Origin: Plumapathes pennacea
Taxonomy: Eukaryota; Cnidaria; Anthozoa; Antipatharia; Myriopathidae
DNA length: 64,000 bases
NCBI GenBank assembly: GCA_964036295.1
Contig: OZ038467.1
Coordinates: forward strand, 12,239,670-12,303,669
Reading direction: 5' to 3'
Under the pieces are notes generated by a model that saw nothing but the letters and a program-made list of their open reading frames with translations, did not search any database and had not been told where the DNA came from. Positions 41,984 to 55,600 of this stretch are shown piece after piece. The translations under genes and the position numbers were made by a program. Every line of letters starts with the position of its first letter. The first letter of the stretch is position 1.

Positions 41984-44900
41984 CTTATTATTATTTCTTA
42001 CTTCAGTTATGTTATGTTAATAATAGAGCGTGGGAAATATTGCACGCACTTTGGCATCCCCGAAAAAAAGTTTATTTCCGCTGGTAAAAGTTTTTCCCAG
42101 CCCATGCAAGCGACACAAAGCTCGGGCCATTTTACGACACTTTAGTGCTTTTTCTCTTTTGTTCTTTAAGTCAAGATATTGAGCTTCACAAACATAACTT
42201 TTCACTTGAAAACAGTTGATTAAGCACGGTGATTAGTTTTGTTGAGTTCCTTTATCATGAAAATGCCACGTAAAAAATTAACATATTTTTGATGGATCAG
42301 TGAAAAACTTGACAGCTGCTAAACAAAACACTAGAAATAAAGCAGACACATGACATTTTTAAGGTTAAAAATATATATATTTGAGTTGCGATATACCCTG
42401 AAAACAAGTTAACATTAAAAAATATTTCCCTTGGTTATTCAGAGCTTGCACTGTTATAAACCATAAAATCCCTTCAAGTCTTAATGTGTTTTACGTTAGC
42501 TACCGTGTATTCACTTAGATAGTCGGTATTGAATTTTTATTTGGTTTCTGACACTGAAAATATTGAGGTGTTTTTAACTGCTTTTGTCATTACTTTATTC
42601 TAAGTGACAATTTGAGCTTCGTGAGGAGCAAGAGTATAATATCATAAACAAAAGTAAACATATGTTAATCCAGGAATATAATGGAAAGATGTTTATCATT
42701 GTCTTTTGTATTTGACCAAAATTCCCAAGCCCACGAAATCCTTCTTTTTTCATTTTTTTCATTTTTCCATTGAAGCACCATTATCAATTCAAGCTATGTA
42801 AATTTAATTTAGAATTTACTCATCTACGATTTTCCCCCAAGTGCATCTGGATGAGACTGTTTCTGCTTAAAATTTGACCTTACCTCTCAGCTTGTTATTT
42901 GGGAACCAAGAAGTGGACTTGCTTTGAGCAAAACCAGATGTCACGAGGATGCCGTGGCGTCAATGCAATTTTACCCATTTCTCAGTGGAAATTCAGTACC
43001 TTTGCTCTTCTCTGTTGGAGACTGTACTTGCAGAGTTTGGCATCCACTAAGGAAGAGAAACAAGCAGTTGTTGTCACTGAAACAACACAAGACTGGACAA
43101 GAGGTACTGTGGATACAGTATTATCTAAACATTGCTGAAGTCAGTCAGTCAGTACTGCGCTGTTGTAGATCTTTGAGATGTACAGTACATAGCTATAGTG
43201 GTAGTGCCAAATATTGTAAACTTTACAGTATCTCCAGAGTCAAAAGTACATGTAAAACGTACAGTAGCTGTATCTACAGGCTAGTACCATGGAAATATTA
43301 AACTAAAGGTTATAGGCTTTGAGTCCTATCTACAGTGTTATAGCTTGAGATACAGTGTTCACAAGTACAGACCAGACCATACGTGAATCCAGACCAGTTT
43401 GCCTTTATAACATGCAGTCAATGAATATTCTGCGTGATTTGCATTCACCCAACAGGTGGAAGCCCTGTCTATCTCCCCTGATGGAACCCTGCTGGCCACT
43501 GGAGGCCATGACATGAACATTGTTCTGTCTAACTTGAGTGTCTCCCTGAGTCAGGTGGATGCTTTACCCATTGATGAAATCAGTGATGATACTGTGACTT
43601 ATGGAGCATTGCTTTGGCAAAAATACACCAAGAAGGTCATAGAAAAATCCCAGAGTAAGTGTTAAAAGAACCTGTTGCATGATATAAACATCAGGGCCCG
43701 GTTTTTCAAATCGCGGATAGCGCTATCCACTGAATAAATCTTTATCCTGTTGACTGAATTAGGCTGAATCTGGATAGCAATTTATCTGGGCCTGGTTGTT
43801 CAAAGAGTGGATAGCGCTATTCGTCTGATGAATCGCTATCCAGCGGATAGTATTAACCATTAAGCGTAATTCAGTCAACTGGATAAGTATTCATCCAGTG
43901 GATAGCGCTATCCGCGCTTCGAACAACCAGGCCCAGGGCTCTATCAATCCTAAATTTCCCAAGAAATTATTTATTCAATAATTAATTAAGGCACAGCAAG
44001 GAGAATCTGGTGATAAGTTGATTAGCTTACACAGATGCCATGAGAATGAAGCACAGTATAGAATTGACTGCTTACATCACTATAACCATGGTAACCATGA
44101 CAATGACAATACATTACATTAAATTGACAGTGTGATAATTCAGGGACAATTTGAAACTCTTGGGCCAAAATGTCCCTATCCAATAATTAATATTTTTTAC
44201 ATTTGAGACTGATCTGAGATGTAATAGATTTGCTGGAACTATTCTTGGATCTATAATTATGTAAAGACTGCATGTATGGAGGCCAGTTTTGAGCATTTTG
44301 GCTGCTTTTATTGTTTTTCATTGTTTTTAAAATCTTTACAGACAGGACAGTGCCAAATACTGTCATGCCTACCAAAATGGACCCATCATATCGCAACACT
44401 TCCTCTTTGGTTGGCCAAGCTATCCATAAAACAGAGCAGAAGACAAAGATATACAAATCAGACAAAGAAATGTCCTCTGAGGCAAAGAGGGCTCATGAAG
44501 CACGGGAGGAACAGCTACTGAGAGAGCAGAGAGCAAAGCTGCGCAGTAAAGACAAATCAAACAGCAATCCTGATGCAACACAGGAAAACAATGAACATCT
44601 GCCAAGTGAGCTGGAGGCGGTGCGACAGCATTTGCGGCATGTGCAACTTGAAGAACATAAAGAAAATGGCATCACCGACAAGGCATTAGATTACACTAAC
44701 AATAATGCACCAAAACAAATCCAAGAAAAACACCGCGAAATAAGCAATAGGAGGGGCATCAATGGGAATGTAAAGCAGAAGGCACAAGTGGTGTTAGATA
44801 AAGATGGGCCAGAGTCTAATGGCTATCACTTCATAATGCCTGTTCAGGATTCCGAGGAAAAAAATGCCTTTCAGGTTTATGCTGAAATCCATGATAGAAG

Positions 44901-45024
44901 AAGTCCGAGCAGAGCTGATAGTTCAAGCATCAGCAGCAGTAGCTATTATGCTGACATTGAAGAGGTGACAAAGGAAATGCTTGAACTGGCAGACAACCAG
45001 GCAGAATATGATGAGAAGTTCTAA
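41115..45024 (+). CDS. WD40 seven-bladed propeller protein with charged tail
   Basis: Four coding exons join in phase: 41115-41747, 42891-43103, 43456-43654 and 44342-45024, giving about 575 residues. The start ATG at 41115 (MSVSVQKQTELKGHKW) is the first in frame. Seven WD-type repeats can be counted: LASSGWDKIARIWD, then TVSLW, LATASWDKQIRLWD, DGSLKLWD, IASGSTDSK-LVIWE, CRVWH and LATGGHDMNIVL. The chain then leaves the propeller (about residue 350) into a long, hydrophilic tail: EMSSEAKRAHEAREEQLLRE looks coiled-coil, followed by Ser-rich and acidic stretches ending QAEYDEKF. WD40 proteins scaffold complexes; nothing here fixes the complex. I cannot assign a named orthologue. Introns carry a (TC)n run and a MITE. 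Confidence 0.85.
41942..41978. repeat. (TC)n microsatellite
   Basis: About 18 uninterrupted TC units lie in intron 1 of the WD40 gene, near a pyrimidine-rich TTTTTTCTTATTATTATTTC run. Confidence 0.92.
43694..43935. mobile_element. MITE with GATAGCGCTATCC motifs
   Basis: Left end GGGCCCGGTTTTTCAAATCG, right end CTTCGAACAACCAGGCCC. The interior is palindromic around GGATAGCGCTATCC, with a second copy of the left end (GGGCCTGGTTGTTCAAAGAG) inside, so two elements may be nested. It lies in intron 3 of the WD40 gene. A related terminus is at 62-112. Confidence 0.75.
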
Positions 45025-45336
45025 ATTTTCTGAAGACATGCGTGCATGGTGTACAGTAAGTTACAACTGTTGATAGTGGGAACTTGTTGCAAGCCACTAG
45101 AAAGTATATAATAATATTGTACATTAATTGTGTATAATTTTGTGACCAGTACTTCGCACATTGTAACTGTACTGACTACCCACTTCTCCTGTATTTGTTC
45201 CTACAGTCAAACCCCACTATTTTGAAGTCCCATTGGACATAAAAAAAGTTTGAAATAGCAGGGTTTTGAAATAACCAAGCAAGTCAAGCTAATACAAGGG
45301 GATTCGGCTTGACTTTGGAAGAATGGGGACTTTGAA

Positions 45337-45547
45337 TTAACCCTTTCACTCCCAAGAGTGATCAACTTCAAATTTCTCTTTTCAGTCTTTCACCAAAGGT
45401 ATATAATAAAGTATAGAGAACTTGGCATTTGATACCTTACTCAAACAACAGCTGATTAAAACATAAATTCTCTTTTCATCACTCATATATTTTCTTATTT
45501 TATGGTTTGGAGAATCTGTATTTTGAACTTGGGAGTGAAAGGGTTAA
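45337..45547. mobile_element. piggyBac-type MITE, copy 5 (complete)
   Basis: Begins TTAACCCTTTCACTCCCAAG and ends CTTGGGAGTGAAAGGGTTAA, 211 bp, with both TTAA targets intact. Confidence 0.88.
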
Positions 45548-46103
45548 CTGTATTTGAGGACAATATTGCTGCTGCCTGTACATGTACTGAATGTACCAGG
45601 TATTTGGCCATTTTCCACAAGGTTGTGTTGCATCCTCAGTAATTAATCAAGAGCAAATATTGTAGAATTGCATGGCTTCCTATAACTCAATCTAGTGATT
45701 TGAACATGAACTACATGTAACAACAAGCATAATTTAATCACCTTCATTCTGGATGCAGTTCTGAAACACATTGAGTGGAATGCTGTGGCACATCTTGAGG
45801 TGGGGTGTACACATGTTCTCCCTGTGAAAATAGTCAGTTGTCATTTTAATATTAATGCAGAAGGTGGTGTTACATGTACATTGATGTCTGATGTTACTTC
45901 TCTGTGGCGTCCAGTCTCTAAAACACAGTCATTTTAGGCAGTTCCATTCTCCTTGCATAAGCTGGCTATATGCTTGTATTTCAGTGACAACTGTAAGAAA
46001 GTTGACTGATGATTTGTTTGATACAAACTGGCATAAAAATAGCTACACTATAAATTTCAAAGAGCACAAGCCAATCAATGCCTATTTTTGAATTTATAGT
46101 AAG

Positions 46104-46320
46104 CCTGGTTGTTCACAGCTTGATTAATTAAGCTAATCCAGGATTAGACAAATTATTTACCTCTTGCTCTTGGCTAACAAACTGCTCATAACTAAAAAGT
46201 TTGTTCAATTTAGCATAAAAAATAAAGGAAAGCTTCTCATTTTCAGACTTAAAAATAACAATATTTTTTGGACTTATAACCCAGGATTAGCTTAATCGTG
46301 CTTTGAACAACTGGGCCCAG
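46104..46320. mobile_element. GGGCCCGG-type MITE, copy D
   Basis: CCTGGTTGTTCACAGCTTGA begins and CTTTGAACAACTGGGCCCAGG ends it, with TAATCCAGGATTAG near both ends. This version has the GGTTGTTC rather than GGTTTTTC terminal variant, linking it to the family at 43694. Confidence 0.75.
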
Positions 46321-47571
46321 GCAATGTTACTTTGCAGTTTGTACATTTAGCAATATTCATGAGAGTAATAACTCTTTCCTCTAAAGGAGGCAAAAAAGAA
46401 GTATAGAAGGTTGAAAATAAAAATAATGATTATTCTCTGGGAAGCTAAGACTACTGACATTTAGCATCAAAGTTTTATTATTATTTTATTATCACAAAAA
46501 TGAGCACTCCAAATATAATTCAATTTCATTATAGAGAATCAAAGAATACATTTTCTCCAGCAGCTGCTGTGTGATGAAAGCTAGATGTACAGTATTGTCA
46601 TTTTGTTTTTGCAGAATAAATGTACCAAAATGTACCAAACAATATTGAAAAGTTGCACACCACCAGGGCATGCATCACATACCAACTCACAAATGGCTCA
46701 CTGGTAACATCAACAATCAATCCTTTACATTACAATATGCGAAGTTGTGTTGTAATGTAAAGGATTGTTTTGTGATGTCACGCGGCCGGAAATTCACTAA
46801 CAGTTCTACCAACGGAATCAAAAAGATCTCTGTCTACATTATCTGCGGATTGTAAACTACTAGGACCACTGTCCGCCCATAGAAGCCAAGAGAAAAGCTC
46901 GCAATAGACTGTATTGTCATGGAAAGCAGTGGCCGGGTATTCTCTACTTTAGCGTAATTTTTTACCTGCACTTGGGATCGGTGAATCACACATTTACCTT
47001 CGCATGATCACTCCAAGGAACCGGAATTGTGCCATAAACATGACAAACGTGTAAAATCACTCACACTCCTCCAATTTCAGTCACCTCATGCTTCAAAAAT
47101 ATACGACACAAACTTCAACTTCTGAGATATAAAATGCGCCATTTTCTTAACTGCTGAGTAGCCAGGCCAACAGTTCGGACAACAGAACCTGAGACGGTTG
47201 TCTCCAGTCCTTCGTCTGTCGTTTGTACGCGCCATTCGAACTCGACTCGCGCCAGCCAATCAGCTGTTTCGGTGCCGGTATGTAAACAACAAGCTTGCTC
47301 ACACCAGCAACAGTATCACTTGCGATTTCACGAGTGCCGTTGCGCAAAGATTTACGGCCTTTGAGAAAACGATACAGAGAGCATGAGCATGGTATGTGTG
47401 AGAGTCCATTGTTACAGAGCCTGTTCCTGCAAAATCTTGCGTGCTGAGCGTTCAAAACGCTTCTTAACCAACTCGTAATTTCGGTTTGTTTCTTGTATAT
47501 TTGAAATACTTTTTCTGTTTTTCTCTATGCTTTTTTATGTTTTTTCTTTTAATGTAGGTTTTTTCGCCAAA

Positions 47572-48840
47572 ATGCTCCCCCTCCTCACTCCACCCCTCAA
47601 CTTTCGTCTCTGTTTTGTCTTTCTGATGAATCCAACATTCATTCCTTACGTCCCATGCCATGCTTCTCCCACACAGGCTGCCTCGATCACCAACGTCAAC
47701 ACGCAACCAATCCAAAACTTCCCTGGAGATAACAACGTGCTCACACAGTTTCCTACAGGGGACTGTATCCTAGACTGTATCTTAGAGATCCAGGAAGAGG
47801 AACGCCAACACAGAAATGCCCGGAGTTCGGACGGATACATTTATCCGGTAATTGATAAGCCCCACTTTTTACTAGGCTCATGCTTATTTGTGGCCAATTC
47901 ACTGCCATGGAATTGCAAACTTAAAACAAAGTAACACGTGACTGGTCAAACGAAGAGGCCTGATCAACTACAGTAAGTTCATGTTTCAGTCTGTTAACTT
48001 TCCATTCATTTTGCTTCGCCTGATTGAGTGAAATAAGAGGGCTAAAGGGCGGGGACACCACGATAGTAATTACCAATTACTGTGGGCCCGGTGATTAGTA
48101 ACTTGGTAATGAATGGGTCATGAAAGACAGAAACCTAAACCTGATTGCACTGTTGGAGCTTGAGCACACGTGGGTTGTGGGGGGAGAAAAGAGCCCTAAT
48201 TATTCATCAAAGTTGAAACATGATACAGAAAAAAGAACCTTTCACTCCCAAGATCAAAATGTAGACGCTCCCAGTCTTTTAAGAAGAAAATGTATGAGCG
48301 ATGTAATAAGAACTTATAGTTTAATCAGCTTTCATCTGAGCAAGCTTTTAACCATACTGTATGATATACTTCTTGTCAGAAAACTGAATGAGAAAATTGA
48401 ACTGAACACAGTATTTCCTTCCTCCACAGACGATTGACTACGTGAACTCGGACCTTGACTGGCGCCAACTGGAAGACAGCTGGGATGCCCCAGCTCAAGA
48501 GGTCATTATACTAGTACCCGAGCCAAAGCCCATTGTGAATGGGCCTGTCAACAGAAACAAGCTCTGTCAAGCCTGGTTCCCTTTCTTCCAGTACTGCTTC
48601 GCTCAGGTCCTACCTTTCCCGACCAGAGTCCACCTCGGTGCCGGTGTTTCTGTTCCTGGTCACTGCATGCCCATTCCACGTATAGTGTTCACAACCCCAG
48701 AGTCTCGCAAAGGAAGCGCACAAAAGCGAACAGGACCAAATCGAGACTGCCTCTCGCCATTGTCTTCCACCACGAAGGCACGCCGAGGATACTTGATCTA
48801 TCACAACCCCCTGAACACTGCTCCCTGTCACGCTGGTTGA
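47572..48840 (+). CDS. Unrecognised two-exon protein
   Basis: Coding exons 47572-47847 and 48430-48840 join in phase 0 (TATCCG|GTAATT; CTCCACAG|ACG). The start is uncertain: ATG 47572 (MLPLLTPPLNFRL) or ATG 47626 (MNPTFIPYVPC) are both plausible, and a further 5' exon may exist because an acceptor (AATGTAG) lies just upstream at 47557. The product of about 210-230 residues has an acidic region (CILDCILEIQEEERQHRNAR) continuing into DYVNSDLDWRQLEDSWDA. Then comes a Pro-rich, Cys-containing C-terminus (LCQAWFPFFQYCFAQVLPFP, PGHCMPIPR). No membrane span is certain. I do not recognise a family. It lies head-on to convergent INTS2, with a piggyBac-type MITE in its intron. Confidence 0.55.
48236..48412. 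mobile_element. piggyBac-type MITE, copy 6, in an intron
   Basis: The left end (CCTTTCACTCCCAAGATCAA) and interior TCATCTGAGCAAGC align with copy 1. The right end has lost its terminus. The last bases of the intron, including the CTCCACAG acceptor, lie about 20 bp beyond it. Confidence 0.75.
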
Positions 48841-49655
48841 GACTAATTGAACTGCTGTAAACACTACCCCAGCCAAGAACCAACGTAAGATAAGATGGAC
48901 TAGAACATTGGCTGGATGAATTAGATACTATGCTGAGTTGTAAATATAAAACAGTTTTTTTTTTAATCTATCAATAGTCTAAATATAATTACAGCTCTTT
49001 TTCTAGGGTTAGACATCGTCAGACGTCGTTGTTTTTCTAGTGACAGAAAACAACACCCGACAGACATAAATAAGCACGACTGATAGAGAGATATAAACTA
49101 AGACATAACAATGTAGAAATTAAAATGTTGGCAGTTATTGAAGTCGTTTTAAATCAGAGCTCCAGTAAACTCTCTACAAGAGGCGGACACCCTCGAGATC
49201 TGGTATAGATGTCTATCTTATAGATGTGTCCAGCATATACTGTTGCCCGTCTTGTGAAGAGGAAGAATAGAAGAACTACAAGATTTTAACTGTGGGCAGG
49301 GCAGCTTTCAAATCCGAGAACTCACTCGGGTTATCTTTGACAAGGTTTAGGGATTTTTTTCGCACTGAATGGTCCTTTTCTCAACGACCCGAACGAAAGT
49401 GTGCCTAACAATGAAGAATCTTGCTTATGCACAGATTCGATGTCATGCTTACATCAATACTTGTCCCGCATTAGCGACTGCATTCAAGAAATACAGCTAC
49501 ACGTTCCTGTTTGTGTACGGCAGACGCTTTTTGTCGCTGCCACATATCCGTGGTACATGGTGCCCGAATACTAAGGCAACGTGGCGAATTAACCCCGCGG
49601 TAATCCGCTTTCGAACAACCGAACCAGAACACGAATTGTTTCCAGGAAGTGGCTT
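48841..49655. other. Convergent 3' intergenic stretch
   Basis: It separates the stop of the two-exon gene and the stop of INTS2. It carries a relic of the GCGGACA family near 49160-49260 (AACTCTCTACAAGAGGCGGA). No gene was recognised. Confidence 0.4.
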
Positions 49656-52600
49656 TTAACATGCAGCTTCATGCTTTCTAAGAACAGTTTTGAGGAGGTC
49701 GGTAAAAGCTCTTTCGACTGCTTGACACAATCCGACGTCTGTACACTGAGTAACATGTGCTTTGCTGGCTGGAGAGTAATCAAGCAACTCTTCTTCTTCG
49801 TTTGGTTTCTCTGAATCATCTACGAATCCTGGGTCTTCCTGTTCGGTTTGATCACGTGACAGCTGCTGCAGAAGTGAACCGCTGAAGAGGTCTGTAGGCG
49901 AAAACAAGCTGACGTCACTCTATTGTTAATTGACTGGAGATTTTATACCGTGTGCAAGTTCACAAACGTCGACACGCACGCAAGAAAGGACAACCAGGTA
50001 CAGAAAGAGTGCAGAAAAGGTGGGCACTCGCTCACACGATTCAGAAAGAGATTCACCAATATCTACGTTTATAAAATAACTATGATACTACGCGCGCCCT
50101 GATTGGTTAAATAACCGTGTTAGATGAGAGTATGTTACACGCTGACGCGATACAAGATGTTTTTTACTTGACTAATTATTTTATAAAAGAAATATATAAC
50201 GTGTTCCCGTGTAATATAGCCTCATCTAAACACTTGGGAAGTTGGTAGAACACTCGAGTAGCTCCGGAAACCACTCGGCGGCCTCGTGGTTTCCTTACGC
50301 TACTCTCGTGTTCTCCCAACTTCCCGCGTGTTTAGATGAGGCTATATTACACGGTGACGCGTTATATATTTCTTAATTCGTTGGAAGTTTGTACGAAACG
50401 TTAGCCAAACCCCCAAACCGAAGCCTAACTGTATTTAGGATCCTTAATACCTCTACCGAAACAAAACTGCTACCGAGCTAACTACTAATTAAAGTGCTTA
50501 TAATCTCAAACATTTTATCGTTAAAATCGATTCTATACCAAGTAAATATTTGACAACAATCAGTATCATGGCAAATGGTTTGAACACAGGAGTGTGATCG
50601 TCCGGGTCAGTGTAGTCTCCAGGAAGACTGTTGTTGGACTGACGTTTTGACTTCCTGAGCGGAAGTCATCTTCAGAGTCAAGTGAAGAGGTTTCGTCAGA
50701 TGGCGCTATTTATGTTTCTGGTCGTTGATGTGATTGTTCTGTCGTCTTATGGTTGGTCAAGTTGGGCTCGGTCGTGTTTCGTTATTGGTCTGTTGAATTT
50801 CTGTTGTCCTATCTACCTGTCTGTTGTTCTTTCGGTTGCGTCTGACAGTCAACAGTCTTCCTGGATACTACTCTAACCCGGACGATCACAACCAAAACCA
50901 ACAATCAGTATATTCAAAATATACACTCGCTGCGGGTGCGACATTCAAACGAACATTATAGGCACTTTAAAACATGCGCTCCTGGCTAAGCCCAAAGCTC
51001 TTATCTGACAATAAAAATTATCAAGCTAATGACAACAAAAATAACATCAAGAAAAGGCGCGACCTTCTTCTGAGCCGTATGAACAACAAGCGCATGTGTG
51101 CTGTAGATTGAGGTCAGCGGACTTACCCATGGAGCAACTCGTGGATGCTGTCGCACAAGACGCGGCAACTTTTCCCAACTGAATAAGAAATGCCGCCGCT
51201 TCCTCTGCGAGTGGCGGGAAGGCGCGGCAAAAGCGTAGCAAGGATGGAAGGGCCGGGGTAAAAAACGGCGCCCTCTTGTTTGCAGGGAGCGAAGCCAGGA
51301 GAGAGGAAAGGCGACTAAATATGTATTTGGCCACGGCCATAGCTTTGGGTAGCGGGTACTGCAGCGCAAGGTAAGAACCCAGATGTATGGCAAAAAGCTA
51401 CAGGAGAAACAAAAGCATGAAACACGTAAGAATCTCTCCATTCTAACCTCCAGCGCCCGGTTGTTCAAAGCGGGGGCGCACTATAAAAGGCCAACACAAA
51501 GATCTTCCTGAGGTTTGTATAAGCTTCGACTAAACAAAATGGTGCCGGTTATAAAAGAATGTTGAGAACAGTTTTTGTGATTTGCTAAGCAAATAGCATA
51601 CGACAAAAGTCAGAAATCAGATTTCTTTGTCCGGTTGAGCCCGAATTGAACCATTATAATGATTTGTATGTGTAAATACAAATTATTTTGTTTCGAGGTA
51701 CCAAAACAATGAACGGGCAGTCAAATTCTTGCCCTCGTGCTTTGGCCAACAAACTGCTGAGGTTTGATCCAAAAGCAACTAAGAAGTTTGTTCTAGCTCA
51801 AAATGTAGCAAGGAAGTCGTTTTGAGAGCAAAAGCTTCTCATTTTCAAAAACGACAACAAAGTTTGGACCAAATCCAGGATTATCGTAATCGTGCTTTGA
51901 AAAACCGGGCCCAGAATGCCACCCAGAACCAATCAATAATTTAGCGTATTTATAACCAACTGGTCACACAAACAAATGGTGAGTGGCCCAGCCTGCACTG
52001 TTGACCCATCTCTCCCAAAAATGAACTGCGAATCACTTTTCTTATTGTGTACCTGTTTTTCAAGTGCAGGTTGATTCAGCAGTTCTTGCACAAAGTCCAG
52101 GCAAATATGCATCGACGGTATTCCAGCTACAGTAACGGGCAGCAACTGCGCAGGGTAACCCTACAATCGACATATCGATAAATAAATTTGAGGGCTTTAT
52201 ATATTTTGAACAGAGGTCTCCAAATGCAGGGGTCAATTCTGTGAAATTCGGATCGTGCTCGAAGGCCCACCCATACACATGCCTTTAAGTACAATCCGTG
52301 TAAAAAATGTTCTAAGATTATGCGAAATTCAGTCTCGTTATGTTGTCCCCACCATAGCTAAACAACGTTGCAACTGTTTAAAGTCAAGAATTTAGATCAG
52401 AGTCAAACTCCGTTTAGTGATGGTAGAATAAAAAGTCTAACTTGCAACACCTACGTGTAAATGCTCACTGAATTCGGCCGATTGTAGTCGAGGAAGGAAG
52501 AATCCCCAAACAAATCCCGGACACTTTCCGGTTCCACGAGAGAAACGCGTCCGCTAGTTACCGTAATGATTCTAACAACCGCCCTGTCTCCAGTAAGCTC

Positions 52601-55600
52601 CCCGAGTCGAGTCTTGGTTTTCTAGTAAGCGCCCTTCCTCGAGATCCCAAAATTAAATATGCTGCCCGGGTGATTGTTGGGATCATTATGGTTTTAATGA
52701 CGATGAGATGGGGTGTACCTGGAAATGCACAAGCTTGACGAGGTTTGGGTTGGAGATGAACATCTGGTGAAGCAGGGAACACACACGACACTGAATCTCA
52801 CGAAGAACGCATTTGTTGACGCCGCTCTCTTGGCACTGCAACAACAACAGCAACAACAACAACGACGACGACACGATTAATGGTAGACGATGGATCAATG
52901 CGATTTCAGGGACTTTCAGGTTAAGTGTCGCAGCTTTATTCATACAGTAGAACCCGGTTAATACGGACACCATCATCAGGACCACACACAGTGTCCATAA
53001 TAACCGGGTTGACTTTGTATGAAAATAGCATATTGGGACGTGAAAAAGTGTCCGTTGTCCGTGTTATCAGGTGTCCGTATTAAGCGGGTTTATTTTAAAG
53101 GCATTTGTATGAGTTTTGGTTGACACAAAATAACATGTCCGTAATAACCGGGTGTCCGTAAGACTGGGTTCCAACGTTACTTATTTGTCTCTCTTTCACA
53201 AACCCGTGGTTTAACCAGCGGAATATCGAAAAGCGTGAAATCCTACACCTCAACCGTGCAAGTAGAAGAACGACGAGTTCTGGTGTGTGGCGTTATGCCT
53301 GCATTTTGGTCATAGCGAGATCAAAGCATGACAGTAAATCCTACAATTCGTTCAGCAGGAAGACGATCGACAACGTTAAGTGCGTGGCGTCAAATCCAGC
53401 ATTTTTGTCTTCTCGCCAGAAGTAAATCGACAGCTTTAGGAACAAGACTTTTGTCGGGACAACAGAAAGTGGCGAATCATCAAAGGACATTTCGATACTT
53501 CTCAAAAAAATGTACGGACAGGACAGATTCCTACCTGCTCTTGTTTGGTGGGCATGCAGACTTCCAACAGGATCTGCACTGCAGCACTCTCCTGCGCCGC
53601 CACCAGAGCAGACTTGAGCTCCTCCCTCTCCTGCTCTACTCCTGACGAAACGCTCGACTTCGGCGCGGGGTGAGCCTGCAGATGCTGAGTCAGGAGGGCC
53701 CGCGAACCCGCCAGGTAAGCCGTGAGTATCCGAAGCACAATGTCAAACACGAGAGGACACCTGCAGGAAGGGGTAGGGGAGCACAACATCACATGGCGCT
53801 GAGATAAAAATGGCTGTCATGGAATCTTGGCAGAGGAGAAACTGAGGACAAGCGATAAGGGACGAAGGAAAGCGTCTCTTTTTCACTCTTCCTCAATCTC
53901 TCTGCCAAAATAGAACATAGGGCGTGGACAGACAATAAGCCACTTTCAATCATGCACAGTAGCAAATAGCACTTTTTACTGGCCGAATAAAGTAGTGTCT
54001 GTCAAGTTAATCTCTTTTTTGAGCTCCGTCTTGGTTATACATGATTGCTTTTTAACCAAAGAGCCAATCTGCCCGCCAAGTTTCATCATTAGGTGGTGCG
54101 CCAGAATATCTCAGCCACGCGAACTGCGTATGATTGTGAAAGTGGCTTATACACTCTACTTAGACAAAGAGGATCCTGCTGATCGTCAAAATAACTTCGT
54201 CGTTTTCTCATGGTGGCCTTTACTTCGTTAAGTATGGGTATGGGTATATGTACAGTTAAGATGGCAGCCATGAAGAGGCCTCACCTGAACACGGACTTGT
54301 GGCACCTCAACACGGTCAAAGGGTCCTTCATGAGGTCCTCATCTGTGTAGGGCTCAGGAGCCAGGTGCTCTCCCGTGTCCTCCACGTGACATAGTCTATT
54401 TACAGTGGCCAACCACTGCCTGTGGGGCGTACAACAAAACGGAATTAAACTTTGTAATTAAAGTTGTCCAAGAATGAATGAAGGAAAGAGAAATTGAGAG
54501 ACAGAAAAGTGGAGAAAGACATTCGTACATTGTGCAACAGGGAAACAGACAGACAGACAGACATAAAGACAAAAAAGACATAGTAAGAGAGGGAGAAAGG
54601 GAAAGAAGCGGGATGGGGGAGGGTAGGGGTCAAACAGATAAGGAGAGCTATAGATTTAAAGAGACCAAGGTACAAAGTTAGACGAAGACAAAGACATTAA
54701 CTTTCGTATGCTGTGCAGCACAAAGCTGTCTTTACACTCAAAAAATACTTTGTCCCTCGGATTTCTATGGTAACGTATATATGTACGGTTGCCCTTACTT
54801 GCGCGGTGTAATGGTATTCAGGCGAGCCCACAGATTACAGTACAGCGTGAGTACACGCCGTGGGACTCCCTCGTGCAGAAGACCGGGCAGGCACTCCACC
54901 AACACGTCCTGGTACAGGATCAGCTCACTTGACTCTGCCTTCACTAGCCTGCCGAGTAGCAGCAACGCTCCACATGGGTTCTCCCTGGCTACAGACAAAG
55001 CTGAGGAGCACGAGGAAGAGTTAAATATACAATATTTATAAAATAACTATGATACTACGCGCGTTCTGATTGCCTAAATAACCGTGTAAGATGAAAGTAA
55101 TATATTACACGCTGACGTGATACGTGATGTATTTTATTGACTAATTATTTCGTAAAAGAAATATATAACGCGTTCCCGTGTAAAATAGCCTCATCTAAGC
55201 CCTTGGAAAGTTGGGAGAACGCTGAAGCGGCCTCGTGGTTTCCCTACGCTACTATCGTGTTCTCCCAACTTCCCGCGTGCTTCGATGAGGCTATATTACA
55301 CGGGAACGCGTTATATATTTATTAAATCTAAACGTATCCATAACACGACCACGATAAGAGACACGAAAAGTAGCGCTATAGCTGAGGTAATATAATGCGG
55401 CTTGAACTGAAACCATAGTTGTGGCGTGCAGTTACTGCCTGACGCATCGCCTTCAGCGTGAATTTGCTTTTAGTGCACTACCTTGCTGGAACTGATGAGG
55501 AGAGCAACTGACGGCCATAGGAGAAGTGACACGCTGCTGACAGTACAGCTGCTCCTCTTCCTCCAGCCAGTCATCCACCAGACAGAGATGCGGGTAATGC

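Larger units (their letters stand above)
45025..47571. other. Intergenic stretch with repeats
   Basis: No gene was recognised upstream of the two-exon gene. An 18-bp perfect hairpin lies at 46718-46767 (CAATCCTTTACATTACAA, 14-nt loop, inverted copy). The MITEs at 45337-45547 and 46104-46320 are listed separately. A possible non-coding 5' exon around 47337-47391 ends at a donor-like ATGAGCATG|GTATGT, but its phase does not fit the next exon. Confidence 0.4.

Noticed and set aside
53328..53645. Plus-strand ORF overlapping INTS2
   Set aside because: It is a shadow of the INTS2 exon at 53535-53760 on the opposite strand.
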